The position numbers and the translations under genes were made by a program. Of a DNA stretch of 64,000 bases, positions 51,935 to 63,417 are shown piece by piece (position 1 is the stretch's first letter; the number at the start of each line of letters is the position of its first letter). The notes below the pieces were generated by a model. That model saw nothing but the letters and a program-made list of their open reading frames with translations, made no database searches and had not been told where the DNA came from. This DNA comes from Arion vulgaris (taxonomy: Eukaryota; Mollusca; Gastropoda; Stylommatophora; Arionidae), in contig CM036768.1 of assembly GCA_020796225.1 (NCBI GenBank), positions 36,608,289 to 36,672,288 of the forward strand, read 5' to 3'.

Positions 51935-52342
51935 CCAGTGAAAGTTTGAGCATGTATGGTGGTAGCAGCTGCTACAGCTGTAACCTTTGACAGTGTGAGA
52001 GTCGCCTGTACATTGGAGCATGGTTCTTGTTTATTTTCCTGAGAAACTCTTACCAGTGTCTGCAGGCTAGAATACATTGTTAGGTCAAGGAAAACACAGT
52101 TTGTGTTTGAGGGATATTTTTACAGAAACAAACTTAGCTTTTCAAGAGACAACATCTGGAACGAAAATGAATAATTTAGCACAGGAATATGATTGCTGAG
52201 AAAGCTAGTTGGTCTGTGGTGCTTCTGATAAAGCATTCAAGTTGATTGTACATCAGGGATAAGAAAACTGTTGGTGATGTTAAATGTTTTCATGACTGTT
52301 TAACACACATGTAGTTGTGTATTTGTCAGGAGTTTTTGGGAG

Positions 52343-52352
52343 AATAAATAAA
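52343..52352 (+). terminator. RPS27 poly(A) signals (two overlapping AATAAA)
   Basis: AATAAA at 52343-52348 and 52347-52352, about 410 bp after the stop codon, followed by a T-rich stretch. They are the first canonical signals after the stop. Confidence 0.6.
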
Positions 52353-52469
52353 CATGTTTATGACATTATTTTTGCCTTCTTTAGACTTTGTATAGTGTTG
52401 AAAATTGTCTCCATTATTTTATGTTTGTTACATATGTTCATTAATTAAATTGTATTTACATTTCATCAT

Positions 52470-52700
52470 CATCATCAAATAGCTTGTCCTGGGCAGAACT
52501 TTGCCACTACAACAGTCCTCCGAATTTCTCTCTCATAGGCCAGATGTCCTGCCTCTGCAGCTGTTATGTTCAAACCATCAGTTACATCCTGAATCTTCTC
52601 CATGGTCTTCTTCTCTTTACCGGTATGCATCCTTTCATGATAGTCTTCCCCAGCCCTTCATGTCTTTTTATATGTCCAAAATATCTCAATTTTCTCTTTC
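52470..52700 (-). mobile_element. L4 LINE 3' fragment, antisense
   Basis: catcaaatagcttgtcctgg, ctctcataggccagatgtcc, catcagttacatcctgaatc match 20845-21130 and are antisense to 53700-53830. Confidence 0.75.
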
Positions 52701-52759
52701 TTATTTACATTACAAGCAACTAATATTTTACAAACTGAAAACCCTACTAAAGTACCACA

Positions 52760-52960
52760 CGTCTTTGTGCTGGGATCCGAAAGGAATTAAAGAACGGTGC
52801 CACTGCGACCTACAAGGTGTGTTGTAAGAGGTGACTCATGTAGGACCTAGGGAAGCTACTCTAGTAAATAAAAAGCATTCCAGAAATCTGATGTGCTGGT
52901 CTACCTGTTGGTACACAACATAGAGTAGTTAACAAGTGGTCGATATGCAGCGTTCAAAGA
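52760..52960 (+). mobile_element. SINE C copy with TSD
   Basis: TSD agtaccaca at 52751-52759 and 52961-52969. The body has a deletion around the gcataactggcac region. Confidence 0.88.
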
Positions 52961-53164
52961 AGTACCACATCTGGAGTTGTACTACAGCCTAGTATCAGAA
53001 CTGATTGGTCAGAGGTGACTCATGCCATACTCTACAAGATGACACAATGTGTATAAGCCACAAAATGTTTTATCAGTTTAGGCCCATGGAAAAGAAGATA
53101 ATTGAAATTAGGGAGTAAGATGCTAAATGGGTTGTCATAGCAAGTGCACCAGAGCTGACCAAGA

Positions 53165-53350
53165 CCCTACTCTCCCTCGCATGTGTTCGTGTGATTTTTT
53201 TTTTTGATCCAGAAGCACTTGAGCCTTCGGCTCGGTGCCACGAACACCGTAAATATGGGGAATCTGTGGCTTTTTCTGCCATACTGAATTGAACCTGCAC
53301 AAAAGAGGGATAGTTCGTTATGATAAAAACCTGCATCACTGCTGGCCCCT
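53165..53350 (+). mobile_element. SINE H-like repeat
   Basis: T-tract, gatccagaagcacttgagcc, ggtgccacgaacacc, ctgaattgaacctgcac match 3190-3345. Confidence 0.6.
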
Positions 53351-53439
53351 AAAAATGCAGTACAGAAAATAGATGTGTTAGGACAAAAGGTGGAGTTATC
53401 ATGACACAACAAATGCAAGAATTAATAAACATATATTTA

Positions 53440-53995
53440 CAGAAGAATGCTGGAAATTACATGGACAGTGGAAGAAAACAAATATGCACACAAAGAAACC
53501 TTATCTAAGACTATCAAGGTTCTTCGGGTATATAATGTAAAGTGACAACATGTGACAGAAGAGAACAAATAGATCTATCCAGAAAGAACTCAAAATCAAA
53601 GAAAACTGGCTGATGCTACAAATAAGAAAGAGAAAATTGAGATATTTTGACATATAAAAAGACATGAAGGGCTGGAGAAGACCATCATGGAAGGAGGCAT
53701 ACCGACAAAGAGAAGAAGACCACGGAGAAGATGGATTCAGGATGTAACTGATGGTTTGAACATGGCAGAGGCAGGACATCTGGTCTATGAGAGAGAGAAA
53801 TTCTGGAGGACTTGGGGTGGCAAAGTTCTGCTCAGAACAAGCTATTTGATGATGATATGTAAAATTCGGGGAGGAGAGATCGTGGAAGACAGAGATGTTG
53901 GCTGGTCTGACATCGTGGATTGACGACAGAGCTGACTACCTGCACCAAGGAGAGAGAGTTGTGGAGAGACATGATTCGCCTAGTGACACTTGATT
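53440..53995 (+). mobile_element. L4 LINE C-terminal fragment
   Basis: Reads RDRREQ-type remnants, LRYFDI-like and KRHEGLEKTIMEGG, then IPTKRRRPRRRWIQDVTDGL and YEREKFWRT. This is a basic C-terminal tail typical of non-LTR polyproteins. Confidence 0.75.
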
Positions 53996-54039
53996 GATTG
54001 ATATATTATTTTCAAATTTAGAAAATTTCCTCTGGCTTT

Positions 54040-54256
54040 GGGGAAATTTTGTATGTGATCTGAGCCTAAGAGTGATTGTACGCTGTGTCAGTTATGCGAC
54101 TACAAGTAGACCAGCACATCCAATTTCTTCACTGCTTTTTATTTACTAGGGTAGCATCCCTAGAGCCTACATCAGTCGTCTCTTATGACATGCATTGTAG
54201 GTCGCAGTGGTACTATTCTTTACTTCCTTGTGGGCCCCGGCACCACACAGGCGGCT
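54040..54256 (-). mobile_element. SINE C copy lacking its tail
   Basis: tatgtgatctgagcc to ccggcaccacacaggcgg. The left flank ggggaaattttgta resembles the right flank ggggaaataattttgta, so the copy may have integrated without the GAA tail. Confidence 0.8.
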
Positions 54257-54479
54257 TAGGGGAAATAATTTTGTAGATAACCAGTTTGTTTTAGTGTAGT
54301 GGTCGGATCATCATCACTGTACATCGAATCAATTAGCCTGTAAGTGTTTTGATCTTCTCTTCAGTATGTCTCAACATGTGGCAACTAACAACACAGATTC
54401 TTTGTTGGTTTACTATTCTTTATCTACTAGCATAGTGCTCTTGTCTAGCTACACCACATTTGTCTTGTAATTCTTGCAG

Positions 54480-54720
54480 TCTGGCTGGGACTGTAGATTC
54501 ACAACAATTACTGAGTCATTTACACATCCTCTTTTCCTATGGGAATTCAGAATATCAGCCTGGTCTATTGCTCACCAGATTTCTACAGCAGCCATATCTG
54601 CAACTCTGTTGGCATGTTCATTTTCCCATACACCTGCATGCCCTGGAACAAAAATAAAACTGATTTATTTCAGTCTAGATAAACTCCAGCGTGCGCATGG
54701 TTGGACTATTGGTTTCCTGA
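54480..54720 (-). mobile_element. LINE RNase H fragment, antisense
   Basis: The minus strand reads FVPGHAGVWENEHANRVADM, the W.P.H.G..GNE.AD.LA region of LINE RNase H with key positions altered. Confidence 0.65.
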
Positions 54721-54734
54721 TCCTTTACTTGGGG

Positions 54735-55135
54735 ATATTCTTCAAACACTCCATATCGACCACTTGTTAACCACTCTGTGATTTGTATGTGATCCAAGTC
54801 AAAGAGATTGTACGTCCAATAGTAGACAAGCACATCCAATTTCTGTGGCCCTTTTATTTACTTGGGTGGCTTCCTATGTCCCTACCACACTGCGATCACC
54901 GCTTAGACTGATGTACCAGATTTCTCCATAAATTAAATTTTTTTGTCTTATTCATGTGGAAATCTGATTCATGCAGCCTTAGCATGGGTATGTTTCGTCA
55001 CATCTTTAGCACCATTTGGAGCTCTTGTGTTTATCCTTCGCAATGTGTTCGGTTGTAGCCAGCGTTACTGGTTCGCTATCCGTCAGCCTTGGGCTGTCCC
55101 CAGCCAACCTGCAAGGCAGCAGGTTACTCTCCTCT
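54735..55135 (-). mobile_element. SINE C partial joined to a short RB
   Basis: SINE C part 54745-54900 (ccatatcgaccacttgttaa ... ccacactgcgatc), then RB antisense from gcttagactgatgtaccag to gacctgcaaggcagcaggt-type words at about 55105-55125. Confidence 0.8.
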
Positions 55136-55730
55136 TGCAGGTTGCAAAAACAAACGGGCAGACGTGGGGATATAAATTGCAAGTACCTCAACGCTAGAGA
55201 TATTGATAACGGAAGAAAAAAATCAGGTACCATATTACACGCCCTGACTATGACTGAATTCATAGAGGATCAATGAAGAATCATGAGTTGAAAGAACACA
55301 AATTGTGGAACTATTGAAGTATTCAGAATAAACATTAAAAAACCATTTTGATGTGCAGCACTTGCTGAAAGTGGTGTCTGTACAGTGTACAATGAAATAG
55401 GTCTTCTGTTAACCATAACATTTCTTTCATTCTTGCATATCTTCCAGCAATCATACATTTATCACAAAGTTTGGCATACAACAAAACACAGGGTGTTTGG
55501 CAATATTTCATTTAATAAAACAAAAGACATCTAAATTGAAATGTAAAATACAAAGACAGCAAATAAATAATAATTCTTGCAACTGTATCAGGTATTCCAA
55601 CTACCAGATGCCATTCTTTTGTCTTCAGTTATTCTTTTAATATTTTCTCAGACAACTTATCTGGCTGATCTCTTTTCTTTGTTGGTTCTGGTTCTCTTCC
55701 TATGCAGATTCCAGGACAGGACATGTTTTT
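55136..55730. other. Unassigned, with a repeat G trace
   Basis: accatattacacgccctgac then gaattcatag near 55230-55265 resembles repeat G. Nothing else recognised. Confidence 0.35.
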
Positions 55731-55742
55731 GTATCAACAGCC

Positions 55743-55989
55743 ACACCAAGTGGTTACCGGGCCCAAATTTGGGGTGTAAAGAATAGAACCACTGTTACCT
55801 GCCACACGTGTCGATAGAGGGACTAAGGAGGTTTGGCTGAAATCGGATGCACATGTCCTAAACGTGTAGAAGTCTATGCGTTTAGGGGCCTACCAAAACA
55901 ATGTGCAACGTATACACGTTCTTGGCAAAGATCAAACATATCACAGAGTGTGATTAAAATTGGTCGTAAAGAACGAACGCGAAGAAGAA
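55743..55989 (+). mobile_element. SINE A copy with 12-bp TSD
   Basis: TSD gtatcaacagcc at 55731-55742 and 55990-56001. Low divergence and perfect TSD suggest a recent insertion. Confidence 0.95.
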
Positions 55990-56129
55990 GTATCAACAGC
56001 CGACCTTTATGTGTTGTTTGATTGGACCATCTTCATTGCATTTTGGTGAATAATAAACCCGTGTTCTCTTCTGATCTTATCCTTATATAGGAAGATCTCA
56101 GCAACAGTCTGCAAACTCCAAAACACCAG

Positions 56130-56437
56130 CTTCTTCTAACGCTCCATATCCACCACTTGTTAACCACTCTTTGTAATTTGTATGGATCTAAGCCTAAGAG
56201 CAATTGTATCTGTGCCAATTATGCGCCTATAAGTAGGCCAGTACATCCGATTTCTGTGACACTGTTTATTTACTAAGGTAGCTTCCCTAGGACCCTACCT
56301 TAGTCACCTCTTACAACATGCCTTGTAGGTTGCAGTGTTCCTATTCTTTGCAGGACGTTTCCATCAATCACAGTAAACAAGTCGTTCATTTTATAGGCAC
56401 CACTTATATGTTAAGTAGTTTGCCATTGCTTTATTAA
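56130..56437 (-). mobile_element. SINE C followed by a SINE E tail fragment
   Basis: SINE C 56130-56351 lacks its head. It abuts gacgtttccatcaatcacag ... cattgctttatta (SINE E distal part, 56352-56437). Confidence 0.75.
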
Positions 56438-56592
56438 AGATAATAAAAAAAAATTAAGATCTTACAAAAAGTGAAATTTGCCTAGGCAGCTGCTTTACAG
56501 AATACTCTTATTTTTAATGTTCTATCCAATAACCATCGTTTCCTAATCTCTCATTCCACTGATGTTTATCTGGTTCAAAAACAAGAAAGCAG

Positions 56593-56758
56593 GCAGTGAC
56601 GGCTCGTCATTACAGGCCAGTGGGACCGGGCCCCACCAAAAGTAATGTGTAACGTGTATTTATTATTTAATAAATTAAAATATACCCAAAACCATGATTT
56701 TTCTGAAAATGTGTGTCTGGCCCCACCAACAAAGAGGATCACGCGCCGCCACTTAAAG
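56593..56758. mobile_element. MITE-like element 1, copy 2
   Basis: gtgacggctcgtcattacag ... gccgccact, with internal gggccccaccaaaag / ctggccccaccaac. Inverted relative to the 2.85-kb copy. Confidence 0.5.
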
Positions 56759-57231
56759 CAGGTATGGAAATTTATCTCAAGTAAACAAAATAAAGTGTAA
56801 ACTGAGGTACATTTATTAACCAATTGTGACCAATAAGCATAATAAAGAATGACAGATTTACAAAAGACAGCAACAAAGTAGCTGATTAAAATGTTATTAT
56901 CATACATGTACAATTCACGAATCATGTCATACATGCTCGCTAATGTGATAATGGCTATTCACAAATTGAGTACTATTAGTTGTGATGTTCACTTTTCTCA
57001 TTGACATAATGTTAAGATGTCAAATTTTTTTCCCATTTTGAGTCATCCATAGGTTTTACAGTTTGCTCTAAACCTCACATCCAAAATTATTTTGTTCGTT
57101 TGTTGTTGATAACGATATATCTCTATCGACTTCTTCAGCACATACCAGTAGTCGTTTTAGCAGTTCATGTGATTCTCAGTATACTTCTGTCAAACCATAT
57201 CTAACATTTTATTTATATATCTTCTTCTTCT
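56759..57231. other. AT-rich, nothing recognised
   Basis: No gene or family match seen. Confidence 0.4.
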
Positions 57232-57778
57232 GGCTTCTCACTAGATTGGGATTTCGGATTCTCTAATAAAGACAGTCGTCTGCCTCAGATTATCAGCCAC
57301 GCCATACAGTTTGTCTTCTCCGCTCTCACTAGATTGGGATTTCGGATTCTCTAATAAAGACAGTCGTCTGCCTCAGATTGTCAGCCACGCCATACAGTTT
57401 GTCTTGGATGCTGGTGTAAGTGGGCCACCTCTTTGTCCCCAAGTCTGCATACTGGGGACAGTTCTGTAGGATATAATTCCTATGATTTCTGCTTCCCCGT
57501 TTATGCCGACCTCTTCCTGCAGTAAGTTTTGGCCACCCTCGCGATGGTAGGTTTGACATTCTTGCTACATGGCTAAATCTCCGAGGCAGTTGGCGACCGT
57601 AGAATCCGTTATCCCATTCCTCATTGTGAGGGGTAGGTGCATCCGTTTTCTGCAAGCATTTGTTTTGGGTTAGCATTTCAGCAAAGCCTCCTCAGTCGCC
57701 TCTTACGTTATGCGTGGCAGGTAGCAGTGGTTCTATTCTTTACACCTCAAATTTGGACCCCGGTAACCACTCGGGCGA
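57232..57778 (-). mobile_element. SINE A2 copy with tail duplication
   Basis: Head on the right (ggtaaccactcgggcg), body as at 33.64 kb. The distal about 85 bp (ctcactagattgggatttcg ... catacagtttgtctt) is present twice in tandem (57237-57316 and 57326-57405). Confidence 0.8.
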
Positions 57779-58245
57779 TTTATTAATAAAAAGTGTTAAA
57801 TAAATGGTACAGACACGTAGCCACATTTGCCATATATAAAGAATAGCTAAATATAAAATAACTCCACACAAAAATCTTTGAACCAAACAAAGATTGCACA
57901 CTCAAAAAAAAAAAAATGTTCAGTAATTGCACTTGATAAAGTCAGTATTATAACGGTATATCGTTTCTAATAATAAAAAAAATATTATTTATGATTCAAA
58001 CATTGTTATACATCAACTTCAAACAACAATTTGTAAAGGAATGTTCTTGTGTACACTTGCATACTTTTAACACTAAATGTCATTACAAAAATAGTGTTAG
58101 ACTCATGGAGGTACATATGTTAAGACGGGGGAGGGGGTGCAAGTGCATCATCACTCTTACTGGAAAATAATTTGTTGATAAAAGTTTTATGTGAATCTGG
58201 TCTTCTTTATTTCTGTGTCCCTCCACCCGTCGATGCCCATGGTTA
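57779..58245. other. AT-rich, with an A-run
   Basis: A13-like run near 57905-57917. No gene supported. Confidence 0.4.
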
Positions 58246-58284
58246 AACCACAGCCAGGCTCTAGCATAGAACCTGGCTGTGGTT
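58246..58284. other. Compact hairpin (13-bp stem, 13-nt loop)
   Basis: aaccacagccagg (58246-58258) and cctggctgtggtt (58272-58284) are exact reverse complements. Pairing may extend a little beyond. Confidence 0.75.
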
Positions 58285-58299
58285 AAACAGTGTTTATCT

Positions 58300-58430
58300 C
58301 TGACCAATGATGCGGGATTTAGTCAACATTACCATTCATTCATCGCCGTTTCTCGTGAAGCATAGGGCCTTAACAGCTGTTCTCCCCTTTCCTGGTCTCT
58401 GGTCGTGTTATTTATGGCTTCCTTGGAACG
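58300..58430 (-). mobile_element. LINE C-terminal fragment, antisense
   Basis: The minus strand reads GRSKEAINNTTRDQERGE then RPYASRE, similar in layout to the L3-like tail at 1050-1140. Confidence 0.45.
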
Positions 58431-59049
58431 TCCAGTATCTTGAAGTTCCTAATGAAGACTCTCCAGGTCTGTTAGGAAGCTCTTTTTTTATTTTCGGTTT
58501 CACTTAAGTGCCTGCGTAGTGACTAGGCTGTGTCTTCAGCAGGGTACTGGGGTATGCTCTAACCACAGCAACGTTTTCTTTCTGACCTGTTCTAATCCCC
58601 ATGTTGGTGTTTGCTACGCTGTCAATACCATCTCAGTCTGAGAATACGCGGAAAACATTTGTTCATAAAGGTCCCAAATATAATAGCTATGCCAATATTT
58701 TCCCTTCATCTTTTATGACATCCACATTCTCACTCTATACGGTAACAGGTAGGATGGTTTGTTTGTTATGTAGGGGATTAAAGCTTATTTAAGCCGAGGC
58801 ACTCTTTTTTCAACCTAAGTCGAACCTTTTATTGGTTATATCAGAGTGTGTATGCCAACAAACATGAACAATAAGAATTAGATGGTATGTTATTACATCA
58901 TATTTATACAAGCAGTATAACACTCAAGTATTTTATAATTATCCCCCTTCTCAGAATTATTACCATGGTTACAGGTATGCCATGTTAATAAACACAACAT
59001 GGACGCTTTCTATGTTGTTATGACGAACATTATTGAAGGAAAGTAATAT
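58431..59049. other. Unassigned
   Basis: No repeat family, exon or RNA gene recognised before the LINE N target site. Confidence 0.4.
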
Positions 59050-59699
59050 ATACTCATTTAGGGGAGCAAGGACTGTTATAGGCCTCATCTAAATAATGAG
59101 AAATGCCTGCAGTCAAGTCAACCGTACCTTCACGTGGTGCTCCCCGTTTAAACTAACACGGCTCTGACAAAAGCGAGTCCCCAGCGCTATAACTGGGCCC
59201 CCAATGCCGGAATGGGTAAAATACCAGGCTATGGCTGGGGTAAGCCAGACAAAAACCCTGGGGAGTGTGATCCCCGATAGGTGAAGCGGATGCTTGACCC
59301 ACCTGTGTGTGGACAAGTCCAGACCCCCACCAAGATCACACCCAGGGAGCTCACCTTGGTTAAAAAAAAAAGCGGAGAAGGTAACTCCTAAAAACCTCTG
59401 ATGCCTGGCAGGCAGTGTTGGGAAGAGCCAGGACATGGATAGGAAGACTCCATAACTTTCCCCACTGAAGACGGACATGTCAGCCAGAATGGCGTGGGCA
59501 CCCAGAAATGGAAAAGACATCAACGCACAATACGGTTAGTGAGTATGCTCAGATATTTACTTAGATATGGGGTTGCTCCTGTGGATGCTGCCAGGCGGAG
59601 CAGCGCCGGATCCCAAGCCTCGAAGGGATCCACCCCAAGCTACTGACAGTAGCTCTGCGCATCGAAGAACCAGGATTAAGCAGAGTAATGCCACTGGTC

Positions 59700-60430
59700 A
59701 AAACAAGAACAACACACTAAAGATCATGCAATGGAATGCAGAAGGCGTTGCCAGAAAGAAACTTGAACTGCAAAAATTCCTACATGAACAACAGATCGAC
59801 ATCATATGCATACAGGAAACACATCTAAATAAAAACTGCCGCTTCTACATCAGAGGCTATGAGACATACAGACTGGATAGAGACGGACACAAGGGAGGCA
59901 TCATCACACTAGTCAAAAACAACATCGCAGCCTCAGAAACCTCCAGAAGTACAGGTGAAGCCGAACACCTAACAGTCAAAATACATGTCCTCCCAGAACC
60001 AATACATGTTACAAACTACTACTGCCCAAACAATAAGAAATTAGAACTAGAGAGCATACATACAGCTGAGAAGAACCAAATAATCCTAGGCGACTTTAAC
60101 AGCCACTCCCCAGCTGGGGATATGCTACTATGGACTCAAGAGGAGATGAAGTAGAGGAATGGATGATGGAAAACCTACTCATACTCATAAACAAACCTGA
60201 TTCAGAGCCAACTTTCTACTCAAGAGTATGGAGAACACAAAGCACACCCGATCTGGCAATAGCCACAGAAGACATCCAGAGATGTGCAGAAAGAGAGGTG
60301 ATGAAACAACTAGGAGGAAGCGACCACAAACCAATCATTATTACTGTAGGAAAGCTCAAGTCACCAGAAAACAGGAAAAAAATAGCCAGCTGGAACTACA
60401 AAAGGCAAACTGGAACCTGTACAGAAACCT
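59700..60430 (+). pseudogene. LINE N apurinic-like endonuclease domain
   Basis: Domain that nicks target DNA for priming. Visible motifs: MQWNAEG (59726), IQETHL with the catalytic Glu (59810), YYCPNN, LGDFNSH (60086) and SDHKPI (60319). The frame shifts between LGDFNSH and the next block near 60115, and again near 60400. Most catalytic residues survive despite the breaks. Confidence 0.85.
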
Positions 60431-61119
60431 AACTGAAGGTAAACTGACAGAAACCCACACAACAAACAACATCCAGAAAAACATTACAACTCTCACAAGC
60501 ATCATACTAAAAGCAGCACAAAAATCAATCCCCAGAGGAAGAAGAAAACACTACGAACCCTTCTGGACCAACGAACTACAACAATCACATGAAAAAGCCA
60601 CAGCAGCACGAACAAAAATGGAACAAGACCCATCTGACACAAATGTCACAGAACACAACAAACACCAAGCCATATACAGAAAAGAAAAACTCACATGCAT
60701 TAGAAAAAGTTGGCAGGAAAAACAGCAACACTAAACATGGAAAAAGACAGCACAAAACTATGGCAGCTTGTAAAGAGCCTAAATGAAGAAAACACCACCA
60801 GCCATGCCTGCACAGTCATAGAAGATGGAGGAAAACCTACACTGGCAAAATAGCTGCAAACATTCTTGCGGATGGCTTTGCAAAAGAAAGCAACATACAC
60901 ATGTCCAAAATCAAAGTCAGGGAAACAAAAAAGAACTAAAAAAAATAAACAAACAACTTGCAGACAAACAAGACACAATGAACAAACCTTTTTCTCTCAA
61001 AGAACTGGACAGCGCAATAAAAAACTAAAGAAAAAAAGGCACCAGGACCAGATGGGGTGACAAACGAAATGATAATAAACCTAGGAACAGGTGGCAGACA
61101 ACACCTCCTGGACCTGTTA

Positions 61120-62200
61120 AACCAATCTTGGATGCAAGGAGTATATCCAAAGGAATGGAAGGAGGCGGAAATAATCCCTATAGCAAAAAAGGCAAGCCCA
61201 AGGAAAACAAAGAAAGCTACCGTCCCATAAGCCTCCTCAGCTGCCTTGGGAAAACAATGGAGCGGCTCGTAAACAACAGGCTGCTTAACTTTCTAGAGGA
61301 AAAGAAAATACTAGATGACTGCCAATCAGGTTTCAGAAAACACAGAAGCACAGATGACCAAACCACCTATCTTGCCCAAGAAATTGAAGATGCCTTCCAG
61401 AACAAACACAAGCTGCTGGCCACCTTCTTCGACCTGACTAAAGCCTTCGACAAAGTCTGGAAAAAGGACTCCTGCTAAAACTAGCACAAAGCGGGATCAA
61501 AGGTCACATGTACACATGGATCAGAGATTTCCTACACAGACGATGTGCAAGAGTCAAACTGGAAGGACACAGAAGCAAGCTGGTCAGACTAGAAGATGGG
61601 GTTCCACAGGGAAGTGCAATATCCCCTACACTCTTCATCCTCTTTATCAATGATCTCCCCAAACAATTTACATCTAACATTCACAAGGCACTCCATGCAG
61701 ACGACTTGGCCATATGGACCCAAACAGAATACATAGGAACTGCCAAGATCAGAATGCAAGGAGCCATAAATGCAGTAAAGAAATGGGCAGACACTTGGGG
61801 GTCACAATAAACCAAAACAAGACAGTGTCAACACTATTCTCACTCTCTACAAAACCTGAACAAGTCGACTTATACCTGGACAACAAATCACTACCAAAGG
61901 AGGACAATCCTACCTATCTAGGAATAAAATTTGACAAAAGACTCACATGGGGTCCCCACATAGAAGAAACACAAAGGAAAGCCACAATAAGATTAAGACT
62001 CATGAAAAAACTAGCAGGAACCCACTGGGCGCAGATGCAAACACTACACGCCAAATATACACAGGATATGTACGTCCAAAACTGGAGTATGGCACAGGAG
62101 CCTACACAACCACAGCACAAGCAAATCTACACAAGCTAGATAAAATACAGAACACAGGCCTCAGAATCATCACCGGAGGTCTGAGAAGTACACAAATCAA
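61120..62200 (+). pseudogene. LINE N reverse transcriptase domain
   Basis: Copies the element RNA at the nicked target. Motifs: YRPISLLSCLGK (61218), GFRKHRSTDDQ, FDLTKAFDKVW (about 61428-61460), VPQGSAISPTLF (61601), HADDLAIW (61694; the active-site Asp pair follows His rather than the usual Phe/Tyr) and YLGIKFDKRLTWGPHI (about 61915). Frame changes occur near 61470, 61800 and 62000. Confidence 0.88.
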
Positions 62201-62559
62201 AGATCTAGAAGCAACTGCTGGCATTGAGAGCCTGGGACGACGCAGGGAACAAAAATACTCACACTATCAGAAAAGTTCAAACGCACAGAAAATAACCCCA
62301 TGCACCAAACAATCAACGAACCAACCAAAACCGCATAAAAAGACACAGCTTCCATCACTTGTCAAAATCACTCTCTGCACAAAACATGGACATCCTCTCA
62401 AAAGACCCAGCAACCTGGGAAATGATAGTACCATTCAACAACACAGACCTACAGCCCAACTTCACAGTGATAACAACAATTCCAAATGTAGACAAAAGGG
62501 TGAAGAAACAGGTCCCATCTTGAGAGCAAAGACACTGAGAACACATTGACACCTCATAC

Positions 62560-63260
62560 CCCCATCCCGAGTGGACCCATATATATACACAGACGGATCA
62601 TCAGACACGACAGCGAGGAAAGGAGGGGCCGGAACCATCATCATACTCCAAGATGGCACTACACTAACAAATTCAAGTGCCACTGGAGAACTATCAACAA
62701 ATTTTAGAGCCGAACAACAGGCAATTGTGGATGCCTCAAAATACTGCAGCAAAGAAACATCCAAAACAACAAACTTGTCTTCCTTTGCGACTGCTTGTCA
62801 GTCCTGCAGGCCACACAAAGGGAACCACAAGATAACATGGAAAGAGAGCTGACACTACAGCTAAACAAGCTCTCAGAACACAACAAAATTATTCTTCAGT
62901 GGATACCAGCCCACTGTGGCGTTCCAGGAAATGAGAGAGCAGACATGCTGGCTAAGGAGGGAACAAAACTTACACAACAGAAACACCCAGTATCACTAAC
63001 AGAAATCAAGACACATATCAAAAGAAAGTACAAAGAGGTATGGAGGCAACAAACCCACAGCAAACACCCACAAGATCCCATCAGCAGACTAAACAGAAAA
63101 CAGCACACAACAATCTTTCGACTAAGAACAGGTCACTGCAGGCTCAACCGCCACATGCACAGAATAAAGCCTGCTCAGACTGCACAGTGTGCATGCCAGA
63201 CAGAGACACAGACTCCAGAGCACATCCTGCAGTCATGTCCATCATCATACACCAACGAAA
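62560..63260 (+). pseudogene. LINE N RNase H and zinc-knuckle domains
   Basis: RNase H removes element RNA from hybrids. IYTDGS (62583) holds the first catalytic Asp, FRAEQQAI the Glu, and IPAHCGVPGNERADMLA (about 62903) the last Asp. The frame breaks near 62790. The knuckle is C-x-C-x8-H-x4-C at 63188-63238 (CACQTETQTPEHILQSC). Confidence 0.87.
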
Positions 63261-63417
63261 TGAAACATGGCCTCATGAACAAAGCATACAGACCAAGCTA
63301 TGGGAACTCTCGAAGAACTCCAACTGACATGCAGCTTCATAGAGGCAACCCATCTCATGATTTAGACGAGCATACGAAACCGAACGCAAAGAAGAAGAAG
63401 AAGAAGATACTCATTTA

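Larger units (their letters stand above)
59061..63406 (+). mobile_element. LINE N: full insertion of an I/Nimb-like retrotransposon
   Basis: 4,346 bp bounded by a perfect 11-bp TSD, atactcattta (59050-59060 and 63407-63417). About 0.6 kb of leader is followed by endonuclease, RT, RNase H and a CxC-H-C knuckle in the order of I-clade elements. The 3' end is cgaacgcaaa plus GAA repeats. No separate ORF1 protein is recognisable, so the copy is 5'-truncated or of a one-ORF design. At least eight frame breaks or stops separate the coding pieces. Confidence 0.92.

Noticed and set aside
59113..59523. 136-residue minus-strand frame
   Set aside because: It overlaps the LINE N leader, is antisense to the element and shows no recognisable motif.
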